Assembly: GCA_017475265.1 (NCBI GenBank)
Contig: JAFVFY010000019.1
Coordinates: 1-64,000, forward strand
Length of the DNA: 64,000 nucleotides
Direction of reading: 5' to 3'
From: Prevotella sp.
Lineage (GTDB): Bacteria > Bacteroidota > Bacteroidia > Bacteroidales > Bacteroidaceae
The translations under genes were made by a program, and so were the position numbers. Of the stretch, positions 58,736 to 64,000 are shown piece by piece (the stretch's first letter is position 1; the number at the start of each line of letters is the position of its first letter). The notes under the pieces are model-generated. The model saw nothing but the letters and a program-made list of their open reading frames with translations. It was not told where the DNA came from and made no database searches.

Positions 58736-61549
58736 GCCGCTATTGGCCCCAGGCAGCGTGATGGTAATCTCCGTATATTCGTCCTTGACACTTGCCACGC
58801 TGATGTCGCCGCCGTGGTTCTGAATGACCTCACGGCTCAGGTAGAGTCCTACACCAGCCGCCTCGTCTGTGGTCTTGGTGGTAAAGAAGGGGTCGAATAT
58901 CTTGCCAAGGATTTTCTCTTCGATACCGATGCCGTTGTCGCGAATCTTCACGATATATTGTCCGTCGACAATGGTGGCGGTCAGCGAGACCTCGGGGATG
59001 TAGCTCGTCTCCATTCCAAGAATGACAGGCTGGTTTTTAAACATCCTTTGCGCCTTCTTGATGACGGCGTATGTAGCATTTCCCAGTATGCTCATGATGG
59101 TCTTGCTGAGCATTTCGGGATTGCCGTGCAGGGGCATGGAAGCGTCAGGCAAGGTGAACGGCGTATGGATATGATACTGCTCTTTCTCCTTCGCATAGAA
59201 TTTGCTGAGTATCTCCTTGTCCTGATGAAGCACGGGCAACAAGTCCATACTGATATAATCGCTAGTACGGTCTTTCAGCATCTCTTCCATCGCCTTCAGG
59301 ATGCGCGTGGTGTTCTGGCCGTACTTGTTGACACTCTGCAGGTTGTCCGTCAACATGCCAAGCACGTCCAGCGTGTCTTCATAGTCATCCTCGTTGATGT
59401 TGTCCTTGTTGTTATCGATGTTCTCCTTGAGGTCTTTCAACAGCTCGTTGGACATCTTGGAGAAGTTGATGATATAGTTCATCGGATTCAGGATGCGGTC
59501 GATGAGACCCTCTGTCAGCTTACCCACCGTGGCCATCTTCTCTTGGCGTATCAGCTCGTTCTGGGCATTATTCAGTTCGTCGAGGGCTTTCTCCAGACTC
59601 TTTGACTTCTCCTCAATCTCGTCCTTCTGTCTTACAATCTCGTCTTTCTGCTTGACTACCTCCGAGGTACGCTCTTCCACTATCTGCTCCAGTTTGATTT
59701 TCTCCTTTTGCAGCCGCTTCAGACGGTAGCGGAAAAGCAGATAGACAAGTACAATAAACAATAGGCAATAAACAATAACCATGTACCAGCGCATCAGCAG
59801 AGGATAGGCGATGCTGAAGTCCACGGAAGCCACCTCCGACAGTTCGCCGTTGGCCAACTGGGCCTGTACACTGAGCGTGAACGAGCCGTAGGGCAGGTTG
59901 AGGTACTCCAAGTCCTGCTTGTCAGTCCAAGCACTCCATTTATTGCTGTTCAGCTTGTAGCGATAGAGGGTCTTGCCTGAGAGCGGCGCATATTCCAGGG
60001 CATAGAAGAAGTGCAGATGGCCTTCGTCGCTGTCCAGCTCCTTCAACTTCTTAGGCATGTCTCCGTATCCACCCCATAGCACGCTGTCGTTGCCCATGAG
60101 GATGGAACAGAAGCGCACGTTACGGTTGTCGGTAAGTGTAGCAAGCTCCTTTTTGCTGGTGTCGATGATGGCAAGCACTTCATCACCGCCAATCCAAATC
60201 TGGTCGCCGTGACGGAATTGTGCTTGAATCTCTATGTCGCTGATAGGCGTGAGCAGATGGGGAGACAAGTCGGCAACAGGTTCGTAGGGCTTGCCGGGGT
60301 CTGTGCCTTTGGTCTCGCCGTGAACATTTCGGAACCAGAGGTTGCCATGAGCATCCTGACGGATTTCAGTCACCAATGGCAGCTCGGCCACCTTCTGACC
60401 ATTGACCATCTTGCTTGCTTCATAACAGTAGACAGCATCGGGTTCTCCGGCATACACCTTGTCACCATCCACCAGCATGGCGGTGGTGGCGTTAGAGGTC
60501 AGCCTGGTGACATTACCTCCCGGTGCAATCTTGTAGATGCCGCTGGAGGTAGCCACAAGCAATGCGCCGCGGCTCTGGCACAACGTCCAGCAGATATTGT
60601 TGATGTCGGGAATACGCTTGCACTGCCTCGAGGCGATGCTGAAGAGGCCATTGGTGCCGCCCACGTATATTTTGCCGTCGAAGGCCGCGATGGCATGAAC
60701 CTCGCCTGAAAGACCGTCCTTGGGCAGGAAATAACTGTAGACCGAGGGGATTTCAATGGAGAAGATGCCATGTGCAGTGGCTCCCCAGAGCATGCCATGA
60801 CCGTCGTAGGCCACGTAGGCCACCTGGTTAGAGCACAGCCCATTGGCCTCTGTGATGGAGTATAGGTCGCGGCCCAGGTTGTCACAAATAATCAGACCGT
60901 AGTTTTTCTTTACTTTCACCCGAAGGCCGCCGTCCAGGTCTTCTGTCTGGGTGATGTCATCCAGAATGACGTCTTCACCGCCCTCTTTCAGTGCCTTCAA
61001 CGATATGACATCTGACTCCACGCCAGGACTGAAGTTGGCTTTCGTGTGTTCCTTCAGCGATATGGTGCTGCCCTTAACTTTATAAATATTGTTGTCGCTG
61101 GCTACGAACTGGAGCAAACCGTCTTCCTCAAAGATTTCCATCACTTCGCCATCGAACTGGCCGTCCTGCCCCAACTGTTGCATATACAATTCACCATTGG
61201 CCCGTTGCTGCAGACGGGCAAAGAAGTTGTAGCCACCCACCCAGAGCGTGTCCTTGCTGTCGCGATAGACCACCGTGATGCGGCTGATGTCGGGTGTATA
61301 GATGATGCGCCATCGCACACGGTCGTAGTAGAGCAATCCTTCAAAGTTGGCAACGAACACCGTACCGTCCGCGCCTATCTCAATATCGTAGCTACGGTTA
61401 TGCCCGCCATATTCTGCCGCCGAATAGTTGCGGATAAGGGGAAGGCCTTGCGCCCCTGCAGGGCTAAATGATAAATAATAAATAATAAATGATAAAGCCA
61501 CGGCGGGACGTAGCGCTATCTCCAATAATGTTCCTATTTTCCTCCGCAT
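58721..61549 (-). CDS. Propeller sensor kinase-like protein lacking the phospho-acceptor His
   Basis: 942 residues. Signal peptide SFIIYYLSFSPAGAQG (repeat-coded), a periplasmic two-propeller sensor (about 35-510, AAYDGHGMLWGATAHGIFSI-like blades), a Y_Y_Y domain (about 515-575), one membrane helix (about 586-606, coded by an AATAAACAATA repeat), a long coiled coil, a DHp-like region and a full HATPase (LGNATYAVIKK; RDNGIGIEEKILGKIFDPFF). The H-box reads GKLTEGLIDRILNPMNYI: the His-Glu of the usual AHEINNPLN is Asp-Arg. So ATP binding is retained but autophosphorylation on His is not expected. The last residues are repeat-derived. Confidence 0.86.
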   Translation of the reverse strand: MRRKIGTLLEIALRPAVALSFIIYYLSFSPAGAQGLPLIRNYSAAEYGGHNRSYDIEIGADGTVFVANFEGLLYYDRVRWRIIYTPDISRITVVYRDSKDTLWVGGYNFFARLQQRANGELYMQQLGQDGQFDGEVMEIFEEDGLLQFVASDNNIYKVKGSTISLKEHTKANFSPGVESDVISLKALKEGGEDVILDDITQTEDLDGGLRVKVKKNYGLIICDNLGRDLYSITEANGLCSNQVAYVAYDGHGMLWGATAHGIFSIEIPSVYSYFLPKDGLSGEVHAIAAFDGKIYVGGTNGLFSIASRQCKRIPDINNICWTLCQSRGALLVATSSGIYKIAPGGNVTRLTSNATTAMLVDGDKVYAGEPDAVYCYEASKMVNGQKVAELPLVTEIRQDAHGNLWFRNVHGETKGTDPGKPYEPVADLSPHLLTPISDIEIQAQFRHGDQIWIGGDEVLAIIDTSKKELATLTDNRNVRFCSILMGNDSVLWGGYGDMPKKLKELDSDEGHLHFFYALEYAPLSGKTLYRYKLNSNKWSAWTDKQDLEYLNLPYGSFTLSVQAQLANGELSEVASVDFSIAYPLLMRWYMVIVYCLLFIVLVYLLFRYRLKRLQKEKIKLEQIVEERTSEVVKQKDEIVRQKDEIEEKSKSLEKALDELNNAQNELIRQEKMATVGKLTEGLIDRILNPMNYIINFSKMSNELLKDLKENIDNNKDNINEDDYEDTLDVLGMLTDNLQSVNKYGQNTTRILKAMEEMLKDRTSDYISMDLLPVLHQDKEILSKFYAKEKEQYHIHTPFTLPDASMPLHGNPEMLSKTIMSILGNATYAVIKKAQRMFKNQPVILGMETSYIPEVSLTATIVDGQYIVKIRDNGIGIEEKILGKIFDPFFTTKTTDEAAGVGLYLSREVIQNHGGDISVASVKDEYTEITITLPGANSGLRPK

Positions 61550-61630
61550 ATTTATTATTTATTCATTATTATTTAGGCCGAAGGCCGCAATTATTCATTA
61601 TTCATTATTATTTAGGCCGAAGGCCGCATA
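61550..61630. repeat. Double ATTCATTATTATTTAGGCCGAAGGCC repeat
   Basis: Two tandem copies of an AT tail with a GGCCGAAGGCC hairpin. The first is intergenic, the second encodes AlaAlaPheGlyLeuAsnAsnAsnGlu-stop at the end of the coiled-coil propeller gene. Confidence 0.88.
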
Positions 61631-63217
61631 CGGGATGCCTTTCCCCACGTAGTAGTTCCATTCGTCCTGTGTGAAGTCGCGTTTGATGTTCTCCCGCAGA
61701 CGCTGGGCAATCTGAGGCAGCGAGATAAGATATTCGGTGATGGTACCGTTGTACTCGCCTGTCCAGATGTAGTCCTTGTCGGTACTGAAGGTGAAGCTGG
61801 TAATCCAACTGCTGCATTGGAACAACGTGATGGGCTTTATCTGCGAGTCGCCGGTCATCCAGAAGAGCATCTTGCCGTCGTAGCTGGAGGAATAGAGACG
61901 ATACCCATTAAAACTCATCTTCGTCACCTGCGAGAGGTGTTCCACGAGCCTGTATGTCTTGCCCTTCCCGTCAATCAGCCAGATAGTGCCGTCCGCCATA
62001 CCGTAGGCAGAGAACCCCGTGTTCTTGCTGCTGGCAAAGGCGGTGACCTGTCCTGCCACGGGAACCCTATCATCCGTCATGTTGTCAAGGTCGCTGACGA
62101 GATGCATGCCTCCACGATTGTCGAAAAGCAGGGGCTTCTTGTCGCGCCTGCCCGTGCTGACCACACGGAAGTTAAGGTGGCGCGTGCCAATGATTCTATC
62201 TGTGGCAATGTCGAGCAGGGCGATGCTGTTCTCGCCGACGATGAGCAGCTGGTTGCCATCATTCATGCTTTCCAAACTAAAGGGGCGGTCAACGCCCTCC
62301 AGAAAAATGACGCGGTTGACGGTTTTCCCGTCAACAACCACCAAGTGGCCGGTATGGCTGATGGCGTAGTCTTTGCCGTTCTTCGCAGCAAAGCCGTCGC
62401 GGAAGCAATAGTAGTTGTCGCTCATCACCCGCGTGGTATGTAATGCCGAATGGTCAATGGTCAATGCTGAATGGTCAATGGTCAATGCAGAATCGTCCTG
62501 CATCCTGTGGGTGAAAATCTCGCCGTAAGTGCTTACCGTCAGCAGATGACCGTCCTTGGGGGAAATCTCCGTGCACGTTATACTTCCGCCATGCACACTC
62601 CAGTTGCGCCGGCCACCAGCCGATTGTGTCAAGGCCCGGAACACGGCGGGGATAAAGAGGTCGCCACCGTAGTTGATGGTGTAGAGATAGGAGGCGTAGG
62701 CCAGCATATTGCCCAGTTCCGTTTCGCCCGCCTGGTAGATGGAGTACGACTGCGAACCAAGGTTGCGTGCCAGCGAGATATAGTTCAACGTGTCGGCCAC
62801 CAGCTTGGCATGTTCGGCCTCCCTGCGCTGCTCTTCAGCTTCCACGCGCTGCTGCTCAGCCATCTGATAGGCAGCCATTGCCTCCTCGGCCGCATCCTCG
62901 GCAAGCCCCATTATCTTGATGGCCCTCTGTCGCTCCTTCTCAGAGCGGAGCGTCATCTCCTGAGCAATCTCCGACTGGCGGATGGCTTCCTGGCTGCGCT
63001 CCTCCGAGAGGGTCTGCTGGCCGTATGCCAACTCCTCCATCTGTTTGCTCACACGTCGGTCCACCGCCGACTGTTTCTCATGTTCACGCAGCTCCACAAT
63101 CTGCGACTCCAGCTCGCTGATACGCTCACCATCGCCATGATGCAAGTAAAACCCTGCCACCACCGGCGACAGTAGCAGTACGCCCAAACATATTATTATA
63201 GCACTCTGTCTATTCAC
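61598..63217 (-). CDS. Membrane-anchored coiled-coil and WD40-like propeller protein
   Basis: 539 residues. N-terminal membrane helix (IIICLGVLLLSPVVAGFYL), long Glu/Gln/Arg coiled coil (about 30-135, MAAYQMAEQQRVEAEEQRRE), then a WD40-like propeller (about 200-500, SVHGGSITCTEISPKDGHLL, WTGEYNGTITEYLISLPQIA) and the C-terminal TQDEWNYYVGKGIPYA found after WD40 repeats in STAND-like proteins. The repeat ATTGACCATTCAGCATTGAC inserts ALTIDHSALTIDHSA at about 244-257. First gene of the three-gene minus-strand operon. Function unknown; possibly a scaffold. Confidence 0.75.
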   Translation of the reverse strand: MNRQSAIIICLGVLLLSPVVAGFYLHHGDGERISELESQIVELREHEKQSAVDRRVSKQMEELAYGQQTLSEERSQEAIRQSEIAQEMTLRSEKERQRAIKIMGLAEDAAEEAMAAYQMAEQQRVEAEEQRREAEHAKLVADTLNYISLARNLGSQSYSIYQAGETELGNMLAYASYLYTINYGGDLFIPAVFRALTQSAGGRRNWSVHGGSITCTEISPKDGHLLTVSTYGEIFTHRMQDDSALTIDHSALTIDHSALHTTRVMSDNYYCFRDGFAAKNGKDYAISHTGHLVVVDGKTVNRVIFLEGVDRPFSLESMNDGNQLLIVGENSIALLDIATDRIIGTRHLNFRVVSTGRRDKKPLLFDNRGGMHLVSDLDNMTDDRVPVAGQVTAFASSKNTGFSAYGMADGTIWLIDGKGKTYRLVEHLSQVTKMSFNGYRLYSSSYDGKMLFWMTGDSQIKPITLFQCSSWITSFTFSTDKDYIWTGEYNGTITEYLISLPQIAQRLRENIKRDFTQDEWNYYVGKGIPYAAFGLNNNE

Positions 63218-63229
63218 TTTCTCTTCTAA

Positions 63230-63297
63230 TGTTCAATGCTCAATGTTCAATGCTCAATGTTCAATGTTCAATGGTCAATGCTCAATGGTCAATGGTA
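63230..63297. repeat. AATGTTCAATGCTCAATGG repeat
   Basis: Seven to eight 10-11 base units of AATGGTCAATG type; their reverse complement ends the rimO frame (ThrIleAspHis-stop). Confidence 0.88.
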
Positions 63298-64000
63298 ATA
63301 ACCTCCCCGTAGAGATCAAACTCCTCGGAGTCGGTAATCCTCACATTATATATATTGCCTATGACTGGCATGAAAGTATCGTCCCTTTCACTCCCTTTAA
63401 CTCCCCTTTCACTCCCTTTAACTCCCCATAATGGAATCAACACCTCCGGATCTACTTCAGGTGAGCAGAACTCCGTACGGCCGACGTAGTAGTCGCCCTC
63501 CACGCGGTCGATGATGACGGGCATCACGGTGCCCACCTTTGCAGCCTCAATCTCGGCGCTGATGTTCTGCTGTACGCGCATCAGCTTGTCCAATCGGCGC
63601 TGCTTCACGTCCTCGGGCACATTGTCCTCATAGTGAGTGGCAGACCAAGTACCATCCTCCTCGCTGTAGGCAAAGGCACCGAGACGCTCAAAGCGTGCCC
63701 ATTTCACGAATTCTATCAACTCCTGGAAGTCCTCTTCCGTCTCTCCCGGGAAGCCCACCATCATCGTCGTTCGTAGATGGATGCCTGGCACCTCGCGGCG
63801 CAGACGCTCCACGAACGCCACCGTCTCCTCGTGAGTGATGTTGCGCTTCATGCGAGACAGCACGTTGTCGCTCACATGCTGCAGGGCCACGTCGATGTAT
63901 CGGCAGACGTTCCGTTTCTCGCGCATCACGCGAAGCAGCTCCCAGGGGAAGTTCGTCGGGTAGGCATAGTGCAGACGTATCCACACCACGCCCTCAATGT
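63282..64000 (-). CDS. rimO: Ribosomal protein S12 methylthiotransferase RimO (C-terminal part)
   Basis: Adds a methylthio group to Asp of ribosomal protein S12, a radical-SAM reaction. Only the C-terminal 235 or so residues are in the window; the 5' end, with the CxxxCxxC cluster, is past 64000. The visible part is diagnostic: HYAYPTNFPWELLRVMREKR, YIDVALQHVSDNVLSRMKRN, GIHLRTTMMVGFPGETEEDF, GAFAYSEEDGTW, then the TRAM domain (VIIDRVEGDYYVGRTEFCSP). After EVLIPL the frame reads WGVKGSERGVKGSERDDTF, coded by a GGAGTGAAAGGGAGTTAAAG repeat inserted in the TRAM domain. The stop lies in another repeat. Confidence 0.94.
   Translation of the reverse strand, partial: IEGVVWIRLHYAYPTNFPWELLRVMREKRNVCRYIDVALQHVSDNVLSRMKRNITHEETVAFVERLRREVPGIHLRTTMMVGFPGETEEDFQELIEFVKWARFERLGAFAYSEEDGTWSATHYEDNVPEDVKQRRLDKLMRVQQNISAEIEAAKVGTVMPVIIDRVEGDYYVGRTEFCSPEVDPEVLIPLWGVKGSERGVKGSERDDTFMPVIGNIYNVRITDSEEFDLYGEVITIDH
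63374..63427. repeat. Solo copy of the four-helix-bundle inverted repeat inside rimO
   Basis: AAAGTATCGTCCCTTTCACT and CCCTTTAACTCCCCTTTCAC units. It matches the right arm at 52238-52262 including the non-repetitive AAAGTATCGTC next to it. Confidence 0.75.

Overview
The window looks like chromosome from a gut- or rumen-type Prevotellaceae (Prevotella/Segatella-like Bacteroidales). The grounds are Bacteroidales TAnnTTTG -7 boxes in front of many genes, polysaccharide-degrading enzymes with signal peptides, short Prevotella C-terminal sorting tails (a GlyIleTyrIleLysAsnGlyLysLys-type ending), a moxR/bat cluster, LytTR regulation, and the VirE/DUF4248/HU-like/smalltalk/amidase gene set. No rRNA or tRNA gene was seen.

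Layout: 0.6-3.4 kb aroB and an S41 protease (minus). 3.6-11.6 kb GH2 beta-galactosidase, greA, GH78 alpha-rhamnosidase and a fucose-isomerase-like protein (plus). 11.6-17.3 kb DUF4831, NAD(P)HX repair, a small protein, a cysteine-desulfurase-like enzyme and a second isomerase-like protein (minus). 17.5-25.3 kb a hemicellulose/pectin block: GH43-CBM6, a decayed CE1 esterase, a beta-helix protein, a CE1-type esterase, GH67 alpha-glucuronidase, with a group II intron 3' remnant. 25.3-39 kb accessory: RAYT transposase between palindromes, a broken DUF4160/DUF2442 pair, orphan TolC-like factor, Rpn nuclease, Crp/Fnr proteins, a lipoprotein-HTH regulator with its target operon, HicAB, and the VirE module. 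39-44.3 kb an outer-membrane barrel with a nonsense codon, a PIN toxin-antitoxin pair and a LytTR two-component pair. 44.3-54.1 kb bat/moxR cluster, split by an inserted starch-binding protein and a relic of the VirE-module control region, plus two HU genes. 54.2-64 kb SLC13 transporter, an operon of TonB receptor, histidine-less propeller kinase and coiled-coil propeller protein, and the 3' part of rimO.

Two regulatory circuits can be read from the DNA. A 21-bp-spaced TTCACCC direct repeat lies 38-39 bp upstream of the -7 box of the LytTR operon, the outer-membrane barrel gene and the TolC-like gene. An 11-bp-phased ATGCAAA array ends exactly 33 bp before the -7 box of both the lipoprotein-HTH regulator and the secreted-protein operon behind it.

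The most striking property is a dense set of short tandem and palindromic repeats. They fill intergenic gaps but also sit in frame inside genes (rhamnosidase with four insertions, beta-galactosidase, GH67, LytTR regulator, VirE, rimO), supply C-termini and stop codons, and encode the hydrophobic cores of several signal peptides and one membrane helix. A four-helix-bundle gene bracketed by about 48-bp inverted repeats and a RAYT gene bracketed by palindromes are candidate drivers of such repeats.
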